DNA of 64,000 nt from Cercis canadensis (Eukaryota; Streptophyta; Magnoliopsida; Fabales; Fabaceae): assembly GCA_003255065.1 (NCBI GenBank), contig QAOA01002665.1, positions 312,411 to 376,410 on the forward strand. Direction: 5' to 3'. The translations under genes were made by a program, and so were the position numbers. Positions 25,625 through 38,100 of this stretch are shown here, one piece after another. The notes beneath the pieces were generated by a model. That model saw only the letters and a program-made list of their open reading frames with translations. It ran no database searches and had not been told where the DNA came from. The stretch's first letter is position 1; each line of letters opens with the position of its first letter.

Positions 25625-26575
25625 TTCAAAGTTGCCCTTTCCTTTTGTCTATAAAATCACAAACAATTGTCCCTTACCACCATCTTACCGCCAAATACTA
25701 ACAATCCGAAGCTAGCTTCATTTGCAAGCACAATTTTGTGCAAGCACTATAATTGTATGTATTAATCAATTGTGATGCTGAGTTTTGGCTAATGACATTT
25801 ACAAATTAATTAACTTTGTGATTAATTAGGATATCAATTTTGAGTTTTCTTAATATCATTCAGCATATAATTGGTGCAGGAGGGGTATACGTACTATTTA
25901 ATACGTCTAACTGATTCAAGGAGATCCCCATATCACTACTTATGGGTCCTATCACAATATATTGATATAATTCTTTCTTTACAATTACTTTCTGTAAATA
26001 TATTAAATGTCAAATAAGAAAAAAGGTTAATAAATACCTTAAACTTTAGGGTTTTGTCAAATAGAGACCCTCAACTTTTAAGTCTTATGTCCCACACAAA
26101 CGTCTCAGTAGAATTAATCTTGGTGAATCTTGAATCAGAAACAATATATAAATTATGAATTATGAATATTTGAGATTTTTCTAAATTAGATTTTCAAAGA
26201 ATCCTTTACAACATATAGAAAGCTTGTTCACTTTATAATTTTTGAACTTAACAACGTAGAATCAGTATCAAGAAAAAAAATAAAAAAACAGCAATCTAGA
26301 AAACTAGTTCAACATATTTTCTATGTTTTTCCCCTTGCGTGTTCAAAAAATGTGTTTTTCAATTCTCATTCATCCCTCACTTTAATTATAAGAGAACTAT
26401 ATATAGAGAATTTATAGAGAAGTACCTTTCATGTGTCAAGAAACTAACCCCCATTTAAAAAATATTTCTTAAAAAAGAAATACCTAAAATAAAAATAAAA
26501 ATAAAAAAAGGAACAGATTTTTTTTTAAAAAAAAAATTCCAAACTTAATTGGTTAGGATTTTCATATAGCAAATA
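25625..26575. other. AT-rich spacer
   Basis: No gene recognised. Contains A-rich runs near 26,270-26,290 and 26,460-26,540. Confidence 0.4.
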
Positions 26576-26579
26576 GCAC

Positions 26580-26765
26580 CTTAGATGCAACGGAAGAGAC
26601 GGTATTGAAATTAGAAAGCTGAAATATTGAATCTGAAATATAGGTAACACCCCTTCGCCGGACATAGGTATTTGCTTTCATTAAGATTTATGCAGCTTAG
26701 TTTATGATATTGCATGATGCCAGCGCTGGGTGCATTAACTGCAACTTGAAAGGTTATGAGATATT
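26580..26765 (-). pseudogene. Degenerate PGG-domain remnant (copy D)
   Basis: On the minus strand the frame reads TFQVAVNAPSAGIMQ, then INLNESKYLCPAKG and ends in FQYRLFRCI-like sequence, aligning with FHVTMNPPGGVFQ and ISLNEACVFPCPGQ of copy C. PPGG is corrupted and membrane helices are missing. Confidence 0.55.
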
Positions 26766-27169
26766 TCTTTTCTATCTTTTTTATGAGATCATATATGAGT
26801 AACATGTAATTCCTCATTAAGGTTAATTTCTGCATATTTTTCAAGTTTGCTCCATGTAATTCCTCGTATCGGAATACTCTTCTTTTAGAGGTAACATGCC
26901 TCTAAAAGGAGACGATTAACAAGAGTTATATGAGTCATACACACACACACACACTAATATTAACATTTTACTCAAAATGCCAAAGTTGATATGATTACCA
27001 TACACATTAAAACATGGTACAAAAAACTAAACACTTTACAACGAGACAATACACTAGAATGGATCATGATCAATTATCATTAACGAAATAAATATGCATT
27101 TCCTCGATCGGCACAATAAATTAATGTCAAAGCAAAACGAATGAAAAGAAAAGTAGCCGATAATCTATC

Positions 27170-27520
27170 ATTTCTCGTACTTGAGAGGGACTCCACTTAT
27201 AAGCAAGAGGGTAACACTGAGCGATGCAACAAAAGAGATGGTATTGCAAAGCATGAAGATGAAAAAAGCAATAGGGTATGTAACACCTACTAATGCTTCC
27301 CCTGGACATAGAACAACTGATCCTACACCAGGACCATGTAAGCAATCAAGGGTATCATTTAATGTGGAAAACTTGCTCCAACAATTCTCATATTCATAAC
27401 CTCCATTTCTCTCTCCCTCTCTCTTATGTGGATGGATGATAGATATGCTATAGTTATATTGGCAAGCAAGTAAGTTGTAATTAATCTTTGCACACCCCTC
27501 ATCGGAATTGTCAGATCAAT
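27170..27520 (-). pseudogene. PGG-domain fragment (copy E)
   Basis: An open minus-strand stretch encodes VVLCPGEALVG, then FFIFMLCNTISFVASLSVTL and LISGVPLKYEK, clearly the middle of a PGG domain. Upstream (near 27,500) PMRGVQRLITTYLL is a decayed version of the first helix. No ankyrin part is attached, and the frame ends after the third motif. Confidence 0.65.
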
Positions 27521-28110
27521 GGGTACTGTATAATGTCTATGGGATCTTGTTACTTTCACATTTGTGCCAATTGGAATACATTATAGTCTCGGCAACGATA
27601 TTTTTTATTAACTGCCCTTAATACTCACTTATCTGGAGATGAAATTCTAGCACTTTACCATTTTTCACATTGAAATTCTGAGAGAAAATACCATCAAAGA
27701 AAAATATATGAAGAATAATGTTAGGTAGTCAAATTTGGTACATTCAAATAAAATAAAGTAAAGTAGTAGGAATCACATATTCATTCAAATATAACTATAA
27801 GTATATTTCAGTCTGACAAAAAATTTATCAAAAAAAAGAAATAACTATCAAACATTTACCAAATATGAATAATCTGTGCTACCCTCAAATGAGGTAATGT
27901 TAACATCTTAATTTATATATTGTTTAGACTTGTATTATTTAGATGTGAATTCGTGAAATTCAAACTATACCGATTGTTCCAGTGTAATACATTAATTATA
28001 AATCTAAATTGTAACATAAAATAAAATTAATATAACATAATATCACATGGGTGGGGGTGGCATTAGCCAAAAAACTTCCGCTGCAATGGTGAAATAACAA
28101 AAAGAGAATG
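27521..28110. other. AT-rich spacer
   Basis: No gene or repeat recognised. Confidence 0.35.
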
Positions 28111-28780
28111 AAATGCATGATCTATCATTTCTTGTACTTGATATTTCTTTGCTTTACATTTTGGTAACACCACCACTTAACTTATCATATAATCCCATAC
28201 TAAAAACCCCAATTTCACATATTTTCCCATTGAAATCCCTAACACACCCAGCAGCAGTGACCCAACGCACCTATCCCTCGTCCCTCGCCCCTCGCTCTTG
28301 CATCCCACATCTCACGATCACCGCCACGGGCACAGGCGCACCAGCGGCAGCAGAGCCACCGTCACCACCAGCGCCAGCGCACCTCTCTCAGTCTCCCTCC
28401 GTCCTTCTCTCTCGCCCTCACTCTCTCTGTCGACTTGTGCGACACAGAGGTATGTCGCACACTCTCTATCCCGCCCTCAATCTCCCCCAATCCCCAAATC
28501 AAATTGGATAAACTCTAACCCTAAGTTCCCTTCCCTTACGAGTCACGCTCAGTCCCTCACCGCCGCCGGAGTGAATCTGCTGGACTGGGCTCTCCTCTCG
28601 CTCTGTAGCACATTCCCTCTCTTCTCGGGTGTGCAAGCATCGAAGGAACCAAATTCCAAGCTTCAAGCACCCCGAAGCTTGAGTGGGTCAGTGTTTTGTT
28701 TTGGCTTGAGCTACGTGACTAAATTTTGTTTGATCTTTTGGAGGAAATCATCTGCTGGTATTTTTCCTTAAACTCTTCTA
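28111..28780 (+). other. GC-richer, C/T-rich island with a stop-free frame
   Basis: Between about 28,250 and 28,700 base composition shifts sharply to C-rich with CTCTCTC and CACCG motifs, unlike the surroundings. Frames of 132 and 157 codons are open but are Ser/Pro/Thr-rich low-complexity with no domain I recognise. It could be a 5' UTR/first exon of a lost or undetected gene, or the edge of a retroelement. No function can be assigned. Confidence 0.35.
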
Positions 28781-29885
28781 CCTTCCATAACTTTGTTAAT
28801 TTTGATGTAGTTAATAGCTTTTCTTGTGCAATTCATGAGAAAAGGGGAAGAAATGAAGAAAGTATATCAGTATGTTGTACATATGGAAAGTTGCTTGTTC
28901 TGTATAATTTTCTATTGATCTTGAATCTGATAGAAAACCATATATTATGGAATAGCTAAACTTTGGTCAGTAACTTGTTGGGGGATGAATTGATGGTAGA
29001 CTCAACTCTGATTACTGCACGTAAAGGAGTTAAGGACCTAGTCTGTGACCATTTTCCCAATATTATGCAAGTGTAAAATACTTTTGAGAGAACAGTTTTA
29101 AATTTTAAAAACATATTTTGAGATGAATTTAATTTTTGTTTTAAACTGAAAATATGAACATAAATTGGAAATACATAATCTGTCAGATATTTCATTCAGC
29201 TTTCAAAATTGGTTCTGAAAACTTACATATAGTCTCGGGGTGCTTTTTGTGTTTTTTTTTCCTTAAGATATTTTAAATGTCATACATTACGAGCATCTTT
29301 GCTCAGTGTGCATATAGCATAGTTATATCTAAGATGAGTAGTATTAAAGATATAGGTGCTTCGCGCAGAAGCATAATAACCATTGATGTGGAACTTAGAT
29401 TAAATGCTTCCACATCAACAGCATAGATTAATGCCACATAAAGGAGGTATAACAGGCCTCTTTTGGTACGTGAGAAAGGTTCTAAAGGTAGGGTAAGAAT
29501 ATGCTACACCACCAAGGAGAAGATATATGTCTTGTTCCATCATTTTCTTACATTGTTTTAGTTCTGCACATCATATTGTCATAGTTTACTTAATTTAATT
29601 GGGTTTGCTTAAATTTTTTCAATAGAGTAAAAATTAAATCATGTTATATTAAAAAAGATTAGACCAGAGCCCGGTCCATTTGCCAGCTCTACTTTAAGCC
29701 AAGCTGGATGCTTCTTTTCCTCAAACTTGGAGATGTACACATGTGTACAAATTAAGTTGTGGTCTTACTATAATGAAGTTTGTTATAATAAATGTAATAA
29801 TATTATATACCCAACCTTTAGCCTGAAAAAAGAAAAGCAATAAAGAAGAGTACTGTAAAACAAAGGAGTTGAAAGGGTTGCTATT
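28781..29885. other. Spacer without recognised genes
   Basis: AT-rich; no conserved coding or repeat structure recognised. Confidence 0.35.
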
Positions 29886-29888
29886 TTT

Positions 29889-29990
29889 CCACACCTCAGT
29901 TCGCTTTAGCATGACAGCTAAGTACAAAATGGTGTTGCTTCCATTGAAGTCCCTGGAAGAACTCACCATCATCATAATCATCAGCCGAGT
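29889..29990 (-). pseudogene. Ankyrin exon 1 end fragment (copy F)
   Basis: The minus strand encodes SRDFNGSNTILYLAVMLKRTE followed by GTGTGG, matching the last ankyrin repeat and exon-1 splice donor of copies B and C (RDSNGRNTILHLAVMLKQEE). Only this stretch is recognisable. With D and E it forms the scattered debris of further family copies. Confidence 0.65.
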
Positions 29991-30387
29991 GCATGATCTT
30001 CTCTCTTTCACATCACAGAGACACTCTCTACCCCTACTGTTCCAACGGGTGCTTTAAAGTCATGGCGTTGATGTTATGCTTTTATTATTTGTATAGGAAG
30101 GGCAAGGGGGTTGTACATAACGAAGAACATTTGTATTTTCCATGAAGTCTGAGTGAAACAATGTTACTTTGTATATCATTTTCCATCACACTGTGCATAT
30201 CAATATAGTAATAAAATAAATTTCAATTGTATTACAAAAAAATAAAAATAAAAAATAAATTTCAAGTGAAGATAGATGAACTTAGATGAGTTAGAGATCG
30301 TGCATATGCTTAACTAGGGTTGAAGACAAAAGTCTACTTGCAAATCCTTGCTTTCCCTCACCAAAATTTTTACCATCGGAGGCATCG

Positions 30388-30959
30388 CGTTTCTCCTTAC
30401 GAGTTTGCCACCCAAGCTGCAACTGCTTCTTCGGCGGCACCACAAGCGACAATGTTGCGCTTTTGATCGGAACCGTTCCTGGCTGTCCTGGCACCACTTA
30501 CGCTTAGGGCATCTTCGAAATTGATATTAAATTGCCAGGTAACTTCATCATCTATAGTTTAATTATTCTATAAATTACGTCCCGTTTTACGAATTGGGGT
30601 GTTTTTTCTGAAGAATTTTAACTGGTTAGGGGTTAGGTTTTTAAATATCTTTTGGTATCGTTGTTTTCCAGTTGGAGTTTTAAAGCAGAATACTAATTGA
30701 TGAGCCCAGGGTACTGCATTGATGTTTCTTGGACTCTCGGAGTGTGGTATATAAATGCTATACATGGTTGTTTGGTGGTGATATTATGATCGATTACGCT
30801 CATTATTTATTATGTCGCCTTTTAGGTTATCATTTATCAGTAAAGGGTGAAACTTCGAGAATTTATATTGACTTGCATGTCCCATTCGTTTATTATTATT
30901 TTTTTCTCAAATGTAAACCTTTTGGAGTCCCCAAAATGCAGTTTGCAACAAATGTTTGG
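30388..30959 (+). pseudogene. UBC27-like ubiquitin-conjugating enzyme E2 pseudogene
   Basis: Two blocks match the N-terminal half of UBC27-type E2 enzymes. Block 1 (30,388-30,538) reads FSLRVCHPS, then SDNVALLIGTVPG, a TAG stop at 30,505-30,507 in the place of the usual YEGG loop, and GIFEIDIKLP, ending at a GT donor. Block 2 (30,915-30,959) reads KPFGVPKMQFATNVW, the equivalent of PFEPPKMQFATKVW. The following HPNI and catalytic-Cys block, and the C-terminal UBA domain, are not found. The retained intron position between blocks argues for a decayed genomic copy rather than a retrocopy. Not functional. Confidence 0.75.
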
Positions 30960-32899
30960 TTATTTTATTTAATTTTGTGCTTAATTCATAAATGACAGAG
31001 TGGTAAAGTTTTATATGAGATTTTCGGATCTGTGCTAGACTTCCTTATAGATGTTGCAGAATATGTTTGTAGTTGGGCGTGGAGTATACTGTTGACCATA
31101 TTATATTTATCCATGAAAGAATGTTTTTGTATGAAAAGAAAAGATAACTCAAACATAAGAGATGGGAAATGGTAATTGCTATTGTTCTTTGGAATTCAAG
31201 AGCACATGGATTGGTCAATAATTCTTCATTAGAGTTAGTTTTGCTTGCGAGAGTCATATTATTTCAGTGTAATTTTGCTGACCCAAGCTCACTCTCTGAG
31301 AATAAATTAATTCTTGCATGAACTGCAGATTATTTTGACTCGTGAGCATGCTGATTATATGCGTGCTTTTATGGCTGCTATATACTCTACTTCATGTGCT
31401 CTACTTCTTGTGCTAAACATTTCAAACAGTATATCAGAGAAATTGCCTTATTTTCTTAAGAAACCTTAAAAAGGGCAAGAAATATGAAGGGTCAGCTTAA
31501 CTGGTAGATAATTGAGGATGACTGCAATAAGCCCTTTCTTGCATCAGGCTTAAAGTTTTGTTCCTTTACCAGTTAATCACCACAAATCTTTGTCGTTAAT
31601 GGTATGAATGCAGTACTTGTGTTTTACAAGGACTCACTGCCTTGTTTTTGGATGTAGTTTATGCTTGGAAGATTACATCTATTTGGGCGTTCCTTTTGGT
31701 GGGAAAAGTAGGATGGCTTACTGATGTTTCCCGGATACCTGCAAGTAACAGTATGGTGCATATTGAATTAGTTTCCTCTGTTTTGGATATTGCTCCACTG
31801 CTGTGTCCAAAAGTTGGATTTTAAAGTGTCATTTTCTTGATAGATTATTTATATATCTGTTTCAGCTTGAACTAATATTTTGAAATTAGAGATTTTCGAT
31901 TTTCCCAGTTTTCAATGGATCTTACAGGTGTCTTCTGCCTTTGTATATAAAGGAGCAATATAACTGTACTTCATTCCAAAGAAGTTGCTGTAGTTACTGA
32001 AAGAGCATAAGAAGGTATATTAATATAAATTGCGTTCTATATAAGATATAAATTATGATCTATGAGATCAGCCCTGCTACTATTTCAATGAGGATGATTA
32101 GGTATCAGTTAATTTTCATTGTGGAACTGAATAACTCAAATAGTTAGGGGTTCTTTGTTTTTGTTTGCATTGTGAGTCATCCAGTTTTCTTACTACACCT
32201 TGGTAGTATAAGAGGTGTGAGAAGCATTATAGTTAATTTTTCAAATTAAAGAAAAAGTATTTATTGATATTTGACTAGTTTGAAAGAAGCAATATAAAAA
32301 CACTTTGTGCACTTGAATGAATGGTCTATATGTTTAATGGTACCCCTTCCCAATTAGACCAGAGTGAAGACTTAGAGTTGTTTAAGAATCCATCAAGTGT
32401 GACAATAACTATGTTGCATGGTATTGGTACGAGTTTCACACATTGTACTGTACTAAACGTGGAAACATCAATTTTCCAAAAAATTGGGTCTGTGCATCCG
32501 TTTGGCTGTAAAAAAAAAAGGTTTTCAGGCAGCGAGTTTTGGATCCGATACAGGGTGGTTTGGCGCTTCAGAAAGCTCCCGGAGACGGGGGTGGTATGCT
32601 GTCTGAGAGCAACATAGCTCTCTTAACTTGTTACTTCGCTGGTAAAAAAGGACGATACTGGGGTTAAAAAGATGTTAGTAGTTAACTTGCATTTTCCCAT
32701 GATTATCATCAGCTTCTTAATGATAGGTATTGGCTGTGGTCATCTAAGGATTTTGCTGTGCTATGATGATTAACGATGAATGATTGAAATGCTTACAAAT
32801 ATTGTTACTAGTCTCTTTTGTAAGTTTGAGAAAAAAATTTGGTTCTGGAACACCCTTTAAACACTGCCGAGTGATTTTATGATGTAGCTAGAGTCTACT
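30960..32899. other. Spacer downstream of the UBC27-like pseudogene
   Basis: No complete gene. A short plus-strand block at about 32,525-32,640 is GC-richer and open (VLDPIQGGLALQKAPGDGG, then SNIALLTCYF); it looks like a coding remnant but I cannot assign it. Confidence 0.35.
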
Positions 32900-33430
32900 C
32901 AGTAACTTAATTCCGTTGCTAAAACCAAGAAAAACATTATATTGAGTTAGACACAAATATATTCCGTCCAAAGTTTACATCTACCGAGAATTTAGAGACT
33001 GAATATATTCTGCTGCAAAAAGGGGATGTTAAGCATAGTCTGCATAGACCGAATTCATGGAAATATTAGATACAAAGTCGTCTCGTCATTGATGGAGTAA
33101 TTTCCGTCGCTAAAACATGAAGTGAATTTCTCGTGTATTCGTCTCTAAAGGCTACGGAATTTGCTACGAACTTTTGATTTTATTCATTTTTGCGTCGGAA
33201 TATCATCCGTTACTATAGTGAATGCAGTTTAGCGACGGAATTTGCGTCGACTTTGGGTTTGAGATGAAAATCGAAACTGAAATTTGGCAAATGCATTTTA
33301 GCGATCCGTCACCAAATCAGATTTCCCAGAATACGTTTCCCGACAAAATTGTTATCCGTCGCTATACTAGAATTTGAAATGTAGTTTATTGACGGATTAT
33401 ATTCCGTCGCTGATAAAAGTGAATTCCTTT
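32900..33430. mobile_element. CACTA-type (En/Spm) subterminal repeat block
   Basis: The motif TCCGTCGCTA and its complement TAGCGACGGA recur in both orientations, exactly or with changes, at about 32,907, 33,101, 33,191, 33,230, 33,304, 33,354, 33,391 and 33,401. Such arrays of GCGACGGA motifs are typical of the subterminal regions of plant CACTA transposons. No transposase frame and no intact CACTA terminus was found, so this is a truncated or non-autonomous remnant. Confidence 0.65.
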
Positions 33431-33964
33431 AGCTGTTGATTCCATTACTGAAAACTTTTACTGACCATTCATAATAAAAACATATAAAACACTCGTAATA
33501 AAAAACGAAATTGTACATGAAGATCAACCGTTAACAGCAAAATTTTAAAATATAATAATTAAAATCAAGCTCATTTCAATTTCATTAGTATATGATGATC
33601 AGATTAGCTTATGTAAATTTGTGAGTGGCAGTGACAAGCAAATCAATTTTTCAATTTACAATTCCCTTTATATGTATGGTGAGTATGAGATCAGTGGAGA
33701 AATTAGTAGAATGTGACCTTGATTCGCATTTTGTTGGGTAAACCACGCCTATGCAGTAAAACTGACAGGATTAAGGAAACATCGCAGCATATGTACATTG
33801 AATCTAGATCCTACACAAAATATGAAAATTCTATTTGTTTGTCTCAATGCCAGTATCTATATTTGCATTTAGGCGGAGACCATGAGTGATCTTTACATCC
33901 GACAATGCAGGTTGAATCTGCATTCTTAGAAATAGAATGGGAATGCAAGATGTAGCTGAGTCTT
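33431..33964 (-). other. MDN1 3' UTR / intergenic boundary
   Basis: Non-coding sequence between the CACTA-type block and the MDN1 stop. The mRNA end was not placed. Confidence 0.4.
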
Positions 33965-35186
33965 CTAGTCCATCGAATGCTGCATAAGCTCTAACCACTG
34001 AAAACGAATCAATAACAGTTAGCGAAGAAAAGGTCTCGGCATTCAAGTGACAACATTAAATCACTTTGCTGAATGAAATATAATAATTTCATATTGCTTT
34101 CTTCTAATCTCTTTTTGTTTGTTTATTTGTTTTTTTTTGGGTGCCATTACCTGTCTCAGTAGGTCTGCGAGGGTCCGGGGTAGTGCTTCAATGTTCCTCA
34201 GTACAATATAGTAGGGAAAAGGAAAGGAATCCATGTACTTCGAAAATTTCGAAAATTTCATATTTGCATCCTCAAAAGATGCCTCCTGCAGTTCAGAAAG
34301 CCAAGATGAGGAATATAAAGTTCGCAAATATTCTTGGCAAAAACACTTGAACAGAATAAAGGGTACCATGAGATCCATGATTGACTCCTTGGAATTATCC
34401 AGAAGCAAGAATGCTACCATCCGATTACCAGTTAATGCATCTCGAATACACCGCTTCAACTTCTCCTAAAAGGGTTTAAAATTAAAGAACAGAAACCATA
34501 AGGAAAGGTAGCCACGAAGATAAGCAGAAAATAGCATCCAATTTATTTTTTTGTCTCAGGTACCTTTTCATTTAACCGACCATCTGCAATTATCAAAACA
34601 AGTTGCTGTAGGGGGTTACGTCCAGATGGAAGACGAGCTCTTGCAACTGCAGCATCTAGCATGTTAGTTAAGTACTTCAGCAATTCAACAACTGGCTCAT
34701 CGGCAATAGTATTCTCTTGATTGAATGTCAGATTGGAGATCATCTGCTTCCACAAAGGGTTGGAATCAATGGTTAGATACTTGCATTAGGTAAATAAAAC
34801 AAAATATGACATAAAGATGTCAATGAAGGCAACAGAACAGAAACCTAAAAAATCTTGGTTAAATTAAACAACTAAAAGTAAGACGCTGTTTTAATTTCAC
34901 TAACCTTGATCCCAGCCTCTCCAGTAAATGGTCTATCAAAATCATGCAGTAATTTTATGTTGCCTTTCGTTCCAAAGCTTGCAACAGCCAAGCTCCCCAT
35001 TTCTAGTTGAGACACAGCACGGCATACTGTAACCAAAGCTTCTGTAGCGACATCACCACAACAACTCTCTGACATACTACGTGAATCATCCACAGCAATC
35101 ACAACTTGGTAATCACGTTTATTGGGTCGGGTCCGCCTTAGCCATATTTTATCTTTACGATAATGACTTGCAATGTATGGAATTAC
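33965..35186 (-). other. MDN1: MDN1 C-terminal VWA/MIDAS domain
   Basis: Exons 34905-35186, 34564-34743, 34367-34465, 34151-34285, 33965-33997. The metal-ion-dependent adhesion site DDSRSMS follows IWLRRTRPNKRDYQVVIAV; further strands are LAVASFGTKGNIKLLHDF, LVLIIADGRLNEK, RMVAFLLLDN and YYIVLRNIEALPRTLADLL. This domain binds the MIDO/UBL domains of assembly factors. All MIDAS core residues are visible. Confidence 0.93.
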
Positions 35187-38100
35187 CTGACAGTTTTTTT
35201 TTTTTTTTTGGAGATAAAGAAAGGTTAAGCAACTGCATATCCAACACAAATGTACATTATCAGACGATCTTAGCCAAAAAGCAAGAATATAATTGTCTAC
35301 CTTCTTCATGTTTATTCTTTTGCCAGTTCTATAATCTCCTTGGAGCTTGCTAGCCACAGTGGGCTCAATTACAAGTCGCAGTTGTTCAGCCAACTCCTGA
35401 GACAGTTTTGTTGTACTAAGTTCATATCTTCTCCACAAAGCAGTAGCATTATCTTTCACATCACTGGGAACATCTGGAGGATCATGGGCTTTACCCAAAT
35501 CATTGTCATGCAAGGAAAGTTCACTTAGTTTATATGTTTCTTCACTAAAGTATGACCTCCTAAGAGAGACCACATCTTCAGAAAGCTTTTCATGAGCAAC
35601 ACTATCACTAGCATCAGTTTTCACTGTTCCTTTATCTGTTGACTTCTCTAAACCTGAGACATTCATTTGCTCCCTTTTCTCAATTTTGGGGATTGAGGCA
35701 GAATTACTTATAGTATGTATTTCTGAATTTTGCTTCTCAAACTGCAACTCCACATCTTTTTCTGCAGTGCGACATTCTTTATCAGGCTTATTGGATTCAA
35801 TATTTCTGTCAACCTGCTCTGATGTTGCAGGCCCCATAGCCTGAGCTGTCCCCTTTTCAAATTCAGAAACATAGCCATACTCGTCTGCATTTTCATCCTC
35901 CACTTCACACTGAGCCTCTGTCTTATCTGCCTCAAGATCACCTGATACTTTGACTCTTTCTTTCCACTCTTCAAGTGCATCACCTAAATTTCGATAAGGG
36001 TTTGGTTGGTTCTCCTGAACAAATGAATGCTCATGCTGTGGATAACCCGGTTTAGATAGGTTCTCAGTGAATCCCCCAGTATGTGAAGATTCAGCCATCT
36101 TAAGATCTGTCTCAGACATACTACTAGAAGGTAGACCTCCCAGCAGAGCAGGATTGTCATAGATATGATTGCTACTTGACCAATTTGATTCTGTGGCTAT
36201 ATGGTCAGAATTAGATGTCTGCCAATCAACTGTGGACTGTGATGATAATTCAGTAGTAGCCACTTGCTCGTTAACCAAGTCAGAAGATCCTGGTTCAGAT
36301 ATATCTTTCTTTGGCTCCATGTAATTCATCTCAGCTTTCTCCTGATGGTCTCTACCTAAATCATCCTTTTCTGGGGTTACATCAATGTCAGTAAGTGCAT
36401 CCTTCATAATTTCATCGGGTGGACATGTCTCTTCCTCCTGGTTCATCTCTTGGTTTCCATTTTCAGCTGACTCAACTTGCTCTTCTGGATCTTCCACTTC
36501 CATGAAATCCACATCCTCCTTTTCATCCAAATCCATACCCTTGTCAGACGTTTGTTCTAACTCCTCAGGCTTTATTCCAGTAGGATCAGAAAATGCTGCT
36601 TCTTTTTCCAGATCTACTTCATCTGTTTCTACTCCATCACCAATATCATCTTGGCTTCCAGTTTCATCATTTTTATGATTACCATCCCCAGGTTCATCGG
36701 CAACAGAATCATCCTTGGCTCTTAGCTCCCTGCTGCTTCCATCTCTATCCCTAACTGATGGTCCAGATTCATACTTCTCACTAGTATCATTAGGAGTTTC
36801 ATCTTCATTTTCATTCCAAACTTTCTCATCAACTACTTCACTGTCAGGTCCAGTGGTCCCCATTTCAGACTCTAGTTGCTCATTCTCGCCATCTATATTG
36901 TCATCTTCTCCTGAGTCCTCGCTAATGCTTTGTGGATCAGCTTGAAAATCCTGCTCCATCTCAATCCCAGGATCATTTTTACTTGGCACTTCATTTGAAT
37001 TATCTTCTTTTTCGCTAGCCTGAAGCATTGACATTACAAGAACATAATAAATAGGTTGTAAACAAAAATCTAAATAGATTAAAGTACCCAATCATGCAAT
37101 TTAAATAAGTTCCAACTTTAACCTGCTCACGAGTTCCCAGCAACTGATCTTCATCAGTAATCTGATCACTAACATCATTTAATCCAGCACCCTCCCCCAT
37201 GCCTGTTCCACTTCCATCTTCAGATGTTTTGAGGGTTCCATCATCCACCTGGTTTTCAGTTGCTGTTCCAAAACCATTCGAATATAAAGAAGCTAAAACA
37301 TTTGCAAGCACATGAGTCGTTGCAGATACCTGCAAACCATCACACAGAATTAGATCACTGCATTAAAATATATAAAAAAGTATAAGCATAAACTACAGAA
37401 TTTTTCAAAAGGAGGTTTTGTTTGATGTGTTATCCAAATATAGTATATGTAAAATGTATAATATACATCCCAGAAAGGAAAAGAACAATTATAATGGCAG
37501 AGTTCAGTTGAGCCAGCATTAATCTTACAGATATGTTCATGGCCAAGAAATTTTTGAGGAGTTCACCACCAAAATTCAGCACTAGATCTATGAACATATG
37601 AAGATCTCTAAAATGGCCCCCAACTTTGGAAGAATGACTGCAAACTTTATTGTCAGCATGATTCACCAGTTTCTCCTACACAGCAAATGAATTGCCCATT
37701 TATTCATCAATAAAGAAGGGATGTGAGAAAACAGACAACAGAACAGAACTTACCCCAGATGCAATTGTTTTAGAAAGCTTCTTACAAAGTAGGTCCAAGC
37801 TGAGATTTGCTACAAATGAGTCAAATAGCAATTCCCATGAAGTAACATTAACCATGGACTCTTCAACAAGTGCATTACTTGACAAACATAATTTCTGCAA
37901 TACGTTTGCAATATGTTGAAATGCAGACATAACAGCCTCATCAAAAGCGTTAATGAGCTCATCACAGTTTATGTTGCAAGAACTGCACTCTTCAGATAAA
38001 TCTATGGGCTTAATATTTGTCCTTATTGCAGAGCTAAACTCTTCCTCAATTAATTTCCCCTGCAGAGTAGATGGAAAAAATATATCCCACAATTCTCATT

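Noticed and set aside
28298..28771. Protein-coding gene of 157 codons
   Set aside because: Low-complexity Ser/Pro/Thr sequence without domain; more likely UTR or repeat.
34061..34150. Extension of the MDN1 VWA exon past LADLLRQ
   Set aside because: A clear CAG/GTAATG donor and a following exon encoding WLELMQHSMD give the conserved C-terminus.
36385..36945. Serine-rich plus-strand open frames
   Set aside because: They are antisense shadows of the acidic Asp/Glu/Ser-rich MDN1 exon.
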